DNA from: Chloroflexota bacterium
GTDB lineage: Bacteria; Chloroflexota; Anaerolineae; Anaerolineales; VGOW01
Length of the DNA: 64,000 bases
Assembly: GCA_016197225.1 (NCBI GenBank)
Contig: JACPWC010000059.1
Span: forward strand, 1 to 64,000
Reading direction: 5' to 3'
In this document: piece by piece, positions 8,085 to 16,731 of the stretch
Position numbering within the stretch: the stretch's first letter is position 1
How the letters are laid out: each line of letters opens with the position of its first letter
Notes under the pieces: model-generated
What the model was told of the DNA's origin: nothing
Database searches by the model: none
What the model saw: the letters and a program-made list of their open reading frames with translations, nothing else
Made by a program: the position numbers and the translations under genes

Positions 8085-8522
8085 ATGTTTCTAGGCGAGT
8101 ATTTGCATGCGTTTGATGACAAGAGCCGTCTGACCATCCCGGCCAAGTTTCGGGATGAGTTGGCTAAAGGCTGTGTCGTCACGCGCGGCTTCGAGAAACA
8201 CATCATCATCTACACCTCCGAAGCCTTTGGCGACCTCATTAAGAAAGCCCAGACCATGAGTCCTACTGACCCTGAAACCCGCGCCCTGCAACGCCTGATC
8301 TTCTCTGGCGCGAGCGAATCAGTGCCCGACAAAAGTGGCCGCATCCTCATTCCGCCATTCCTGCGAGCCTACGCTGACCTCGAGGGCGAAGTCTACGTGA
8401 TTGGCGTGGGCCAGTATATTGAACTCTGGAGCAAGGCCGGTTGGGATGAACAGCTTCAAGCCATGAACGATCCCGAAGCCAACTCCCGTCGCTTCGCCGC
8501 GTTGAACCTGGCGACAAGTTAA
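8085..8522 (+). CDS. mraZ: Transcriptional regulator MraZ
   Basis: 145 residues with the typical start MFLGEYLHAFDDKSRLTIPAKFRDEL and a second half-repeat DKSGRILIPPFLRAYADLEGEVYVIGVG. The two SpoVT/AbrB-like swapped-hairpin units (residues about 5-50 and 80-125) are characteristic of MraZ, which assembles as a ring and binds the tandem repeats in its own promoter. It heads the dcw cluster; rsmH starts one base after its stop. Confidence 0.95.
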   Translation: MFLGEYLHAFDDKSRLTIPAKFRDELAKGCVVTRGFEKHIIIYTSEAFGDLIKKAQTMSPTDPETRALQRLIFSGASESVPDKSGRILIPPFLRAYADLEGEVYVIGVGQYIELWSKAGWDEQLQAMNDPEANSRRFAALNLATS

Positions 8523-8523
8523 C

Positions 8524-9435
8524 GTGCACGTCTCGGTCCTTTACAACGAAATCATAACCGGCCTTCAACCGCGCGCCGGCGGGCGCTACATTGACGGCAC
8601 TGTTGGAGCGGGTGGACACGCCTTCGGGATTTTGACAGAGTCGGCCCCAACCGGCGAAGTGCTGGGGCTGGACCTGGACCCGGCCGCCCTCGGTGTCGCC
8701 GCCAACCGTCTCCGGGAGTTTGGCTCTCGCGCCCACCTGGCTCAGGCCAGCTATCTCGCCCTTGCCCAAGAAGCTCACAAGCTGGGCTGGAAGTCGGTGG
8801 ACGGAATCGTGCTTGACCTGGGCCTGTCGTCTTTGCAGTTGGAAGATGCGAATCGCGGTTTTGCCTTCAAGCACGACGGGCCGCTCGACATGCGTTTCAA
8901 CCCGGCGGGCGGCCTCACCGCCGGCGATCTTGTCAACGGCGCTTCGCCCGACGAGCTGGCCGACATTCTTTTCAAATTTGGCGAAGAGCGAAACGCCCGG
9001 AAGATAGTGCGAGCCATCGTGGCCGCCCGGCCCATTCACAGCACCGGCCAGTTGGCCGGGGTGGTAGCCGCCGCTGTGAAAGGGAGGCGGGAGGAAACGC
9101 ATCCAGCCACCCGAACCTTTCAAGCCTTGAGAATTGCAGTGAATGAAGAACTGGACACGGTCGAGCAGGTTCTGCCCATTGCCCTGAAAATCCTGAAGCC
9201 GGGCGGGCGGCTGGCTGTCATCAGCTTTCATTCGCTCGAAGACCGGATCGTGAAGACGTTTTTTCATCGCGAGGCCCGCGATTGCCTTTGCCCGCCCGAC
9301 CAGCCGGTTTGCACTTGCGGCCACCGGGCGGGCCTGAAAGAAATAACGCGAAAACCTGTCGCGCCGCCTTTGGAGGAGATTGCCCGAAACCCCCGAAGCC
9401 GGAGCGCCAAATTGAGAATTGTTGAGAAGCTCTAA
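8524..9435 (+). CDS. rsmH: 16S rRNA (cytosine(1402)-N(4))-methyltransferase RsmH
   Basis: 303 residues from a GTG start next to the mraZ stop. Features: YIDGTVGAGGHAFGIL (SAM motif I), GLDLDP, GIVLDLGLSSLQLEDANRGF, DMRFNP and the C-terminal GGRLAVISFHSLEDRIVK. It methylates N4 of C1402 in 16S rRNA. Length and position directly after mraZ are standard. Confidence 0.95.
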   Translation: MHVSVLYNEIITGLQPRAGGRYIDGTVGAGGHAFGILTESAPTGEVLGLDLDPAALGVAANRLREFGSRAHLAQASYLALAQEAHKLGWKSVDGIVLDLGLSSLQLEDANRGFAFKHDGPLDMRFNPAGGLTAGDLVNGASPDELADILFKFGEERNARKIVRAIVAARPIHSTGQLAGVVAAAVKGRREETHPATRTFQALRIAVNEELDTVEQVLPIALKILKPGGRLAVISFHSLEDRIVKTFFHREARDCLCPPDQPVCTCGHRAGLKEITRKPVAPPLEEIARNPRSRSAKLRIVEKL

Positions 9436-9501
9436 CTTGGCATAGACCTTGCATTTCCTGTTGAGGAGGCTGATTTCGGCCTCACACAGAGGAAAAAGAC
9501 G

Positions 9502-9963
9502 ATGCAGACTTTTGCTCAATTCCGCTACACAGAAATCTCCCGCGCTTTCAAGCAAGCGCCTTGGCGGGTGCAGACGCAAATGATCGCCACCCTGGCCGTG
9601 GTGGCGGTGGTGGTTGTGGCCCTGGGCGGCATGTACCTGGCCGAGGCCTCGCGCGCCGCCACCGCCGGGCGCGACGTGCAATCTTTGCAAGAACAAAAGG
9701 CCGCTCTGAACTTTGCCATTGACCGCCAGGAGGCTACGTTGGCCGAGGCCAAAGCCCTCACCCGGCTGGAGGCGCGCGCTCGCGAGTTGGGTTATGTGCC
9801 GGCCCTGTCGGAGCAGATGGAATTTTTGGTGGTGAACGGTTACCCCGGCGCGCAAACAGTGGCGGCGACCCCGGCGGCTGAAGTCGCGCTACCAGATTAC
9901 AACGAGTCCCTGGGGACGGCGGTGGCGCACTGGCTGTCCACCGTCATCCGGCCCGGAGGGTAA
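9502..9963 (+). CDS. ftsL: FtsL-like septum formation initiator
   Basis: 153 residues: cytoplasmic N-terminus of about 30 residues, one membrane helix (about 31-50, TLAVVAVVVVALGGMYL), then a coiled coil (DVQSLQEQKAALNFAIDRQEATLAEA) followed by LEARARELGY, which is typical of FtsL/DivIC proteins that bridge to FtsQ and activate the FtsW-FtsI synthase. Sequence conservation in this family is weak, so the name rests on topology and on its place between rsmH and ftsI. An AGAGGA Shine-Dalgarno precedes the ATG. Confidence 0.8.
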   Translation: MQTFAQFRYTEISRAFKQAPWRVQTQMIATLAVVAVVVVALGGMYLAEASRAATAGRDVQSLQEQKAALNFAIDRQEATLAEAKALTRLEARARELGYVPALSEQMEFLVVNGYPGAQTVAATPAAEVALPDYNESLGTAVAHWLSTVIRPGG

Positions 9964-9967
9964 CGCT

Positions 9968-11698
9968 ATGGCAGATGCTGTTCGCGGGCGGTTGCGTTTC
10001 ATTCTTGGCGTTTTTGGCGTGCTGACCGGCCTGATTCTCATCAGGCTGGTCAGTTTGCAGTTCGGAAGCGCGGTTGCTTATTTTGAGCACAAATATGAGC
10101 AAGCCACCAGCTACCGGGTGGAAATTCAGTCGCCGCGTGGCCGTATCTTCGACCAACATGGCGAACTACTGGCGACGAATGGCGTGCAGTACGCGGTTGG
10201 CGCTTCGCCCGACGTGGTGACAAACGCCGACGAGTTGGCTCAAACATTGCAAACAGTGCTGGGCGTTGACCTGGCCGAGGTTCACACTCTGCTGGCGCAA
10301 CGCGACGAGAAGGGCGAGTTGCTCCCATACGTCTCCATCAAGCGGCCTGTGTCTGCCGAACTGGGTGACAAACTGATCGCCATGCGCGACGACCCGAAAG
10401 GCCCGAACTTGAGCGGCCTGATCGTGGAGCCAGTGCAGACGCGGGTGTACCCGGCCGGCCGGCTGGCGGCGAACGTGCTGGGTTTTGTAGGCTACGACAA
10501 CAAGGGCTATTACGGCGTCGAAGAGTTTTACAACGACATTTTGGCCGGGCACTCGGTGGTGGGCATCAAACAAGTGGTGCCATTCGACGTGGCCCTCAAC
10601 CCGACTCCGGATCAGGGCGCCGACCTGTATTTGACTCTCGACCGCGACATTCAATTTCTGGCCGAGCAAACGCTGGCCGGCGCAACGCAACGCTACGGCG
10701 CTGAAGGCGGCACGATCATCGTGATGGAGCCGAAGACGGGGCGCATTCTGGCTATGGCGGTAACGCCGTCTTTTGACCCGAACAACTTCCTCAACGAACC
10801 GGACGCCGCTCGCACCAACGCCGCCATCAGTTCCCAGTTTGAGCCGGGGTCGGGCTTCAAAGTGCTCACCATGGCCGCCGCTTTGCAGGCCGGTGTTGTG
10901 ACTCCCGAAAGCACCTACCTCGACACCGGCTACATCGAAGTGGGCGGCGTGGGCGTTACCAACTGGAACCAGGCGGCCTGGGGGCCGCAGGACATGACCG
11001 GCCTGCTCCAACATTCGCTCAACGTCGGCGCGGCCTGGCTCTCCACCAACATGGGGCCGCAGACGTTTTACAGCTACATGACCGCTTTCGGCATTGGGCA
11101 GGGCACCAATGTTGACTTGAGCGGCGAGGCCTCTGGCCGCCTCAAGCGCCCCGGCGACTCGGACTGGTACGAATCTGATCTGGGCACGAACGCATTTGGG
11201 CAGGGTGTGGCGACCACGCCGATTCAATTGTTGACGGCGACCTCGGCAGTGGCAAACGGCGGGGCGATGATGCAACCGCACTTGCTGGAACAGGTGGTGG
11301 ACAAAGACACCGCCCACACCACCCAGCCGCAAGTGCTGGGGCGGCCCATCTCGGCTGACGTCGCCAACATGCTTTCGGTGATGTTGGCCACGAGCGTGGA
11401 GCGCGAAGCTTCTGCCGCGCTGGTGCCAGGCTACCGGATCGCCGGTAAAACCGGCACGGCCCAAATTCCGATTCCGGGCGGTTACGACAAGACCAAGACC
11501 ATCACCACGTTTGTGGGGTGGGGGCCGATTGATGATCCCCGATTCATTGTGCTGGTGAAGCTGGACAAGCCCAGCGCGTCCATTTGGGGTTCGGAGACCG
11601 CCGCGCCGGCCTTTGGTGAATTGGCGAAACGGCTGGTAGTGCTCATGGAAATTCCGCCGGATGAGGTGAGGCAGAAGATAACGGCGGCAGGGCAGTGA
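9968..11698 (+). CDS. ftsI: Division transpeptidase FtsI / penicillin-binding protein 2
   Basis: 576 residues: N-terminal membrane helix (about 13-33), PBP dimerisation domain starting at SPRGRIFDQHGELLATN, and a transpeptidase domain with EPGSGFK (SxxK serine), SLN (SxN) and GKTGTAQ (KTG). It makes 4-3 cross-links at the septum as partner of FtsW. A GGAGGG Shine-Dalgarno overlaps the end of ftsL. The gene normally found next, murE, is missing here. Confidence 0.95.
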   Translation: MADAVRGRLRFILGVFGVLTGLILIRLVSLQFGSAVAYFEHKYEQATSYRVEIQSPRGRIFDQHGELLATNGVQYAVGASPDVVTNADELAQTLQTVLGVDLAEVHTLLAQRDEKGELLPYVSIKRPVSAELGDKLIAMRDDPKGPNLSGLIVEPVQTRVYPAGRLAANVLGFVGYDNKGYYGVEEFYNDILAGHSVVGIKQVVPFDVALNPTPDQGADLYLTLDRDIQFLAEQTLAGATQRYGAEGGTIIVMEPKTGRILAMAVTPSFDPNNFLNEPDAARTNAAISSQFEPGSGFKVLTMAAALQAGVVTPESTYLDTGYIEVGGVGVTNWNQAAWGPQDMTGLLQHSLNVGAAWLSTNMGPQTFYSYMTAFGIGQGTNVDLSGEASGRLKRPGDSDWYESDLGTNAFGQGVATTPIQLLTATSAVANGGAMMQPHLLEQVVDKDTAHTTQPQVLGRPISADVANMLSVMLATSVEREASAALVPGYRIAGKTGTAQIPIPGGYDKTKTITTFVGWGPIDDPRFIVLVKLDKPSASIWGSETAAPAFGELAKRLVVLMEIPPDEVRQKITAAGQ

Positions 11699-11702
11699 AC
11701 GT

Positions 11703-13139
11703 GTGCTGACTCTTTCGCACATTCTCGAAGCGCTCACCGGCATTCCGCTGGCGGGCGGCCAGCAGGTGATTGCCGACGTGGTTGTCGACTCGCGGCTGGC
11801 AATTCCCGGCGCATTGTTCGTGGCCCTGTCCGGCGAGCGGACTGACGGCCATTCGTATTTGAGCGCCGCCTTTGCCAAAGGGGCCGCGGCGGCCCTGGTT
11901 GAAAAAGAGACGCCGGACTTTTACACATTGGATTTGCGCGAGCCGGTGACGTTCGACATGGCCGCCGGTTTCAAAATACCGGTATGCCTGCGGGTGACGA
12001 GCACCCTGGCCGCCCTGCAAACGGCGGCTCAATTCTGGCGAAGCCGGTTGAATCCGCGCGTGGTCGGCGTCACCGGCAGTGTGGGCAAGACCACAACCAA
12101 AGAGATCATCGCCGCCGTGCTTGGCACGCGGTTCCGCACCTTAAAAAGCGAAGGCAACTTCAATAACGAGATTGGCTTGCCGCTCACTCTCCTGCGGTTG
12201 AGCGAGGCGCACGAGCACGCCGTGCTGGAGATGGGTTTTTACGAGATCGGCGAAATCGCCTTGCTCTGTTCGTTGGCCCGGCCACATGTTGGCGTGGTGA
12301 ACAACGTGTATCCCGTTCACCTTCAGCGAGCAGGGAGCATTGAGAACATTGTTCAGGGCAAGGGCGAGTTGGTGGAGGCCCTGCCGCCTGCGCCGGACGG
12401 GGTGGCCGTCCTCAACTACGACGAGCCGCTGGTGATGAGCATGGCCCGCCGCACCCAGGCCCGGGTGTTCACCTATGGCCTCGACCCGCAAGCCGACATC
12501 TGGGCTTCGGAAGTGACCGGGTTGGGGTTGGATGGCATCCACTTTCAGCTTCATTACACCAGGGCGCGCGAGACTTTGCACGTGCGTTTTCCTATGTTAG
12601 GCCGCCACTCGGTTCACACCGCCCTGCGGGCGGTGGCCGTTGGTTTGACAGAAGGCCTGACTTGGCAGGAGATCATCGAAGGCTTGCAGGGCATTGAGGC
12701 GCAATCTCAATTGCGTTTGTACGCCGTCAGCGGGCCGGGCCGTAGCTTGATATTGGACGACACTTACAATGCCTCACCTGAGTCCATGATTGCGGCGCTG
12801 AACTTGCTCGATGACATGGAAGCGCGGCGGAAAGTGGCGGTGCTGGGTGACATGCTGGAGCTGGGCGAGTACGAAGACGAAGGCCACCGCCTGGTGGGCC
12901 GGCGCGCCGGTGACGTGGCCGACTTGCTGATTACGATTGGCATCCGGGCCGAAACAATCGCCGCCGAGGCCATGGATGTTGGCCTCCCGGCCAGCCGGAT
13001 CATCAAAGTGCCGGATCGGGCTTCGGCCCTGCAATATCTGAGAGAGCAGTTGCGTGAAGGAGATTTAGTGTTGGTAAAAGGCTCGCATGGCATGAGGCTC
13101 GACCGGCTGGTGAACGCGCTGGAGATCACCTCGACATGA
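11703..13139 (+). CDS. murF: UDP-MurNAc-tripeptide--D-Ala-D-Ala ligase MurF
   Basis: 478 residues from a GTG start. The Mur ligase pattern is complete: N-terminal UDP-binding domain (VVVDSRLAIPGALFVAL), P-loop GVTGSVGKTTTKE, central EMGF and the C-terminal domain with DDTYNASPESM. The NASP block marks MurF rather than MurE. It adds D-Ala-D-Ala to the UDP-MurNAc tripeptide in the cytosol. It overlaps mraY by ATGA. Confidence 0.95.
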   Translation: MLTLSHILEALTGIPLAGGQQVIADVVVDSRLAIPGALFVALSGERTDGHSYLSAAFAKGAAAALVEKETPDFYTLDLREPVTFDMAAGFKIPVCLRVTSTLAALQTAAQFWRSRLNPRVVGVTGSVGKTTTKEIIAAVLGTRFRTLKSEGNFNNEIGLPLTLLRLSEAHEHAVLEMGFYEIGEIALLCSLARPHVGVVNNVYPVHLQRAGSIENIVQGKGELVEALPPAPDGVAVLNYDEPLVMSMARRTQARVFTYGLDPQADIWASEVTGLGLDGIHFQLHYTRARETLHVRFPMLGRHSVHTALRAVAVGLTEGLTWQEIIEGLQGIEAQSQLRLYAVSGPGRSLILDDTYNASPESMIAALNLLDDMEARRKVAVLGDMLELGEYEDEGHRLVGRRAGDVADLLITIGIRAETIAAEAMDVGLPASRIIKVPDRASALQYLREQLREGDLVLVKGSHGMRLDRLVNALEITST

Positions 13140-14131
13140 AAGACGTCACGTTCGCGTTGACACTCGGCAGTGTGACCTTCCTGCTGGCCGTGATCTGGGG
13201 CGGGCCGTTCATCGAACTGCTCAAGCGCTTCAAGATTGGCAAGCAAATTCGAGTGGACGGGCCGCAGACGCATTTTGTCAAGATGGGCACGCCGACGATG
13301 GGCGGGCTGATGGTGATCGTGCCAGTGCTGATCATCACCGCCATTCTTAACGTCGTAAGCCTGGCCGTGCCGGTGATTGGCCGCTCGATTTTAGTCCCGC
13401 TGGCGGCGCTGGTTATTTTTGCCCTGCTGGGCATGCGCGACGACTGGGAAGGCCTGCGCGGCGTGAACGCCAAACGCGGCGAAGGCATGAGAGCCAGATA
13501 CAAGTTTTTGCTTCAAGTGGTGCTGGCGCTTGGCATTGCATTCGTGCTGTATTTTGCTCTGGACATTCACAGCGTGGCCCTGCCCGGCAACCCGCGCAAG
13601 ATTGACATTGGCCTGATTTACATTCCGATTGCCGTGTTCATCATCGTCGCCTCGTCGAATGCCATCAACATCGCCGACGGTTTGGATGGAATGGCCGGGT
13701 TGATTTCGGCCACGGCCTTTGCCGCCTACGGCATCATCGCCGTTTTGCAGGGACAGTTTTTTCTGGCCCGCTTCTGTTACACCCTGGTCGGCGCGTTGTT
13801 CGCCTTCCTCTGGTACAACGTCCATCCGGCGCAGTTGATCATGGGCGACACCGGCGCTCTTTCTTTAGGCGCAGTGCTGGGCGTGGTGGCCCTGATGACC
13901 GGGCAGTGGCTTCTCTTGCCTATCATCATCGTCATTCCCGTGTCCACCACGCTGTCGGTGATTTTGCAGGTGGCCTACTTTCGCTGGACGGGCGGCAAGC
14001 GGCTCTTCAAAATGGCCCCGCTTCACCACCACTTCGAGTTGCTGGGCTGGAGCGAGACCCAGGTGGTTCAACGCTTCTGGCTGGTGAGTTTGCTGGGGGC
14101 GATGGTGGGAATAGGACTGGCATTGTTGTGA
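13136..14131 (+). CDS. mraY: Phospho-MurNAc-pentapeptide transferase MraY
   Basis: 331 residues, about ten membrane helices. Signature motifs are present: PTMGGLMV, LGMRDDWEG, NAINIADGLDGMAG, MGDTGALSLGA and the MAPLHHHFELLGW loop. It transfers phospho-MurNAc-pentapeptide to undecaprenyl phosphate to give lipid I. Length is slightly short of the usual 360 but all catalytic motifs are there. Confidence 0.95.
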   Translation: MKDVTFALTLGSVTFLLAVIWGGPFIELLKRFKIGKQIRVDGPQTHFVKMGTPTMGGLMVIVPVLIITAILNVVSLAVPVIGRSILVPLAALVIFALLGMRDDWEGLRGVNAKRGEGMRARYKFLLQVVLALGIAFVLYFALDIHSVALPGNPRKIDIGLIYIPIAVFIIVASSNAINIADGLDGMAGLISATAFAAYGIIAVLQGQFFLARFCYTLVGALFAFLWYNVHPAQLIMGDTGALSLGAVLGVVALMTGQWLLLPIIIVIPVSTTLSVILQVAYFRWTGGKRLFKMAPLHHHFELLGWSETQVVQRFWLVSLLGAMVGIGLALL

Positions 14132-14136
14132 GGGGC

Positions 14137-14197
14137 AACCCGTATTTCGTATTGCGTATCCCGTTGCGATACGTGATACGGAATACGCAATACGGAA
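14137..14197. repeat. Inverted heptamer arrays between mraY and murD (GTATTGC words)
   Basis: CGTATTT, CGTATTG and CGTATCC, then after CGTTGCG the complementary ATACGTG, ATACGGA, ATACGCA and ATACGGA, all in 7-nt phase. The two halves can fold back into a long imperfect hairpin. It is the same family as 15619-15668, 38916-38957, 39082-39132 and 60336-60390. Confidence 0.85.
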
Positions 14198-14203
14198 CAT
14201 GAG

Positions 14204-15601
14204 ATGGTGGAGTGGCATAACAAGCGAGTCGTGATTTTGGGCCTGGCCCGGCAAGGCACGGCTCTTGCAAGATACCTGGCCGGGCAGGGCGCTCGGGTAA
14301 CCGTGAGCGACTCTAAACCGGTGGAACAACTGGCCGGGGCGCTGGAGAGCCTGCGCGACTTAACAATTGAATATGCCCTCGGCGGCCACCCGCTCACGTT
14401 GCTCGACGGCGCAGACCTGTTGTGCCTTTCGGGCGGCGTTCCGGCGGATGAGCCGCTGGCGCAGGAAGCGCGCCGTCGTGGCCTGGCCCTATTCAACGAT
14501 TCGCAAATCTTTTTGGACGCGGCCCCGTGCCAGGTGATTGGCATCACCGGCTCGGCAGGCAAGACCACGACGACGACGCTCACAGGATTGATGAGTCAAG
14601 CCGGGGGTCGGCAGGTCTGGGTCGGCGGCAACATCGGCAATCCGTTGCTCGCCGACCTGGATCGGATACAGGCCGACGACCTGGCTGTGATGGAACTTTC
14701 CAGCTTCCAGTTGGAGATTATGACCCGGTCGCCGCAGATCGCAGGCGTGTTGAACATTACGCCGAACCACCTGGATCGGCACGGCACGATGAACGTTTAC
14801 ATTGAAGCCAAGAGCCACATCCTGCGCCACCAAAACGCGAGTGACATCGCCGTGCTGGGCCGGGAGGACGAAAATGCCCGGGGGCTGGAGTCGGCCACAC
14901 CGGGGCGGGTGTGGTGGTTTGCCGTGTCCGCTCCTGCCGACGAGGCGGCTGGAACGTTCATTCACGACGACGTGATTTATTTGCGCGATGGCGAGCGTGA
15001 ACGCCCGGTCTGCCCGGTGAGCGAGATCAGATTACGCGGGGCGCACAATGTTTTGAACGTGCTGGCGGCTTGCGCCCTGGCCGGGGCCGCCGGAATTGAA
15101 CCGGCGGCGATGGGCGAAGCGATTAACAATTTTAATGGCGTGGCTCACCGCCTCGAACTGGTGCGCGAGCGCAACGGCGTGAAGTGGTACAACGACTCGA
15201 TTGCGACTGCGCCGGAACGAGTGGTAGCCGCCCTCAAGTCGTTCGATGAGCCGATCGTGTTGCTGACCGGCGGGCGTGACAAGAAACTGCCCTGGGGCGA
15301 ATTGATGGCCCTGGCCCGGCAGAGGGTGAAGGCGCTGATCGTCTTCGGGGAAGCCGCCGATTTGATCGCCGGGGCGGCCGAGGAAGAAAACGCCAGGGTT
15401 GAAGGCCGACGCTACAAAATGGCGCCACGGTTGTTGAAGGTGGTGAAGTGCGGCACGATGGCCGAAGCTGTGCAGAAAGCCGCCGAAGCCGCCGAGGCGG
15501 GCGACGCGGTTCTGCTCTCGCCCGGTTGCACAAGTTACGACGCGTTCAAGGATTTTGTGGAACGCGGCGAGGTGTTTAGAGAGATGGTGAATCGGCTTTG
15601 A
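14204..15601 (+). CDS. murD: UDP-N-acetylmuramoyl-L-alanine--D-glutamate ligase MurD
   Basis: 465 residues. Motifs: VVILGLARQGTALARYL, IGITGSAGKTTTTTL (P-loop), MELSSFQLE, NITPNHLDRHGTM, GVAHRLELVRERNGVKWYNDS and the LLTGGRDKKLPW region. It adds D-Glu to UDP-MurNAc-L-Ala. Its stop (TGA) overlaps a possible TTG, but that would translate the downstream repeat array, so ftsW is given a later start. Confidence 0.95.
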   Translation: MVEWHNKRVVILGLARQGTALARYLAGQGARVTVSDSKPVEQLAGALESLRDLTIEYALGGHPLTLLDGADLLCLSGGVPADEPLAQEARRRGLALFNDSQIFLDAAPCQVIGITGSAGKTTTTTLTGLMSQAGGRQVWVGGNIGNPLLADLDRIQADDLAVMELSSFQLEIMTRSPQIAGVLNITPNHLDRHGTMNVYIEAKSHILRHQNASDIAVLGREDENARGLESATPGRVWWFAVSAPADEAAGTFIHDDVIYLRDGERERPVCPVSEIRLRGAHNVLNVLAACALAGAAGIEPAAMGEAINNFNGVAHRLELVRERNGVKWYNDSIATAPERVVAALKSFDEPIVLLTGGRDKKLPWGELMALARQRVKALIVFGEAADLIAGAAEEENARVEGRRYKMAPRLLKVVKCGTMAEAVQKAAEAAEAGDAVLLSPGCTSYDAFKDFVERGEVFREMVNRL

Positions 15602-15618
15602 GAAATGTGTCGCCTGTT

Positions 15619-15668
15619 ACGCATTTCGTATTGCGTATTTCGCGACGTGATACGGAATACGCAATAGG
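15619..15668. repeat. Inverted heptamer arrays between murD and ftsW
   Basis: CGCATTT, CGTATTG and CGTATTT are followed, after CGCGACGTG, by the complementary ATACGGA, ATACGCA and ATAGGC. Same family and same fold-back layout as at 14137-14197. Confidence 0.85.
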
Positions 15669-15681
15669 CACTACGACAATT

Positions 15682-16731
15682 ATGACTGCAACAACAACTC
15701 CTGCAACTCCAACTCGCAAGAAAGCCGGCCCCCTCAACCTGGATTGGGGCCTCCTGCTCATCGTGGGCGTTCTGCTGGCCTTTGGGCTGATGATGGTGTA
15801 TTCGACCACGTTCGATTGGTCGTACACCGACTTCAAGTCGCCGACCACCGTGTTCTTCCGGCAGGTGCGTTCGTTGGCAATCGGCCTGGTGGTCATGGCG
15901 GCGCTGGCCCGGCTCGACTACCACCACTTGCGGCGGGCGGCAGTGCCGCTGTTAGGAATCACGATTCTGGCGTTGATAGTGGTGTTGGTCTTTGGCACGT
16001 TCGCCTTCGGCGCGCAACGCGGCTTGCTCAACGGCTCCTATCAACCCTCGGAGTTGGCGAAACTGGCTACGGTGATTTACCTCAGCGTGTGGTTGACGTC
16101 GAAAGGCGAGATGATCAAAGACTTTGGCTACGGCCTTGCGCCTTACGGGGTCGTCGTCGGCGTGCTGGCCGGCCTGGTTCTGCAAGAACCGGACGTGAGC
16201 GCCACCCTCACCATCGTCCTCGTCGGCGCAACCATGTTCTTCCTGGCCGGCGCCGACTTGTTGCAAATTGCCCTGGCCTCCATCGTCAGCGGCGCGGCCG
16301 GCTATGCCGTTGTCATGTCGTCTACCACCGCTCGCGACCGTATAGCCGAATATCTGGCCGGGCTGACGAACATCGAACAAACCTCCTGGCACGTCCAGCA
16401 AGCCATCATCGCCTTCATCAACGGCGGCGTGTTTGGGCGCGGCCTGGGCCAGAGCTACCAGAAATTTGAGGCCCTGCCTACGCCACACACCGACAGCGTG
16501 ATCATCAACATTGGCGTGATGGTGGCCGCCCTGCCGTTCGCCGGCAACGCTTTGCCGCTTATCAGTTACGGCGGGTCGTCATTAGTGGTGACGTTAGCCG
16601 GGATTGGCGTGTTGTTGAGCGTTTCACGCCACAACCCGAATGAAACTTTACAGAGGAAGACGCGTGCGTCTTTTGATTACAGCCGGCGGGACCGGCGGCC
16701 ACGTGTATCCCGCCCTCGCAGTGACGAGTAA
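15682..16731 (+). CDS. ftsW: SEDS glycosyltransferase FtsW with an internal segment missing
   Basis: Start chosen at the ATG at 15682, beyond the repeat array; a TTG at 15598 would translate the array. The protein (349 residues) has the SEDS pattern: MMVYSTT, the FWRQV-like FFRQVRSL, GSYQPSELAKLATVIYL and LQEPDVSATLTI. It then has PTPHTDS running directly into IINIGVMVAALPFAGNALPLISYGG. In other FtsW proteins about 55-60 residues (a GEELG block and two membrane helices) lie between those two motifs. The frame stays open through the junction near 16498. The C-terminus overlaps murG by 68 nt. Without the lost helices the protein is probably not functional, or the assembly is wrong here. Confidence 0.85.
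   Translation: MTATTTPATPTRKKAGPLNLDWGLLLIVGVLLAFGLMMVYSTTFDWSYTDFKSPTTVFFRQVRSLAIGLVVMAALARLDYHHLRRAAVPLLGITILALIVVLVFGTFAFGAQRGLLNGSYQPSELAKLATVIYLSVWLTSKGEMIKDFGYGLAPYGVVVGVLAGLVLQEPDVSATLTIVLVGATMFFLAGADLLQIALASIVSGAAGYAVVMSSTTARDRIAEYLAGLTNIEQTSWHVQQAIIAFINGGVFGRGLGQSYQKFEALPTPHTDSVIINIGVMVAALPFAGNALPLISYGGSSLVVTLAGIGVLLSVSRHNPNETLQRKTRASFDYSRRDRRPRVSRPRSDE

Noticed and set aside
8347-9855. 502-codon open frame on the minus strand over mraZ, rsmH and ftsL
   Set aside because: Antisense shadow of three well-supported genes, without family motifs.
10166-11878. 570-codon open frame on the minus strand over ftsI
   Set aside because: Antisense shadow; the plus strand encodes all PBP motifs.
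14137-15668. Heptamer arrays considered as CRISPR repeats
   Set aside because: Units are 7 nt and contiguous with no spacers, and no cas genes are present.
15598-15681. TTG start for ftsW overlapping the murD stop
   Set aside because: Its first 28 codons would translate the inverted heptamer array; the ATG at 15682 gives a normal SEDS N-terminus.
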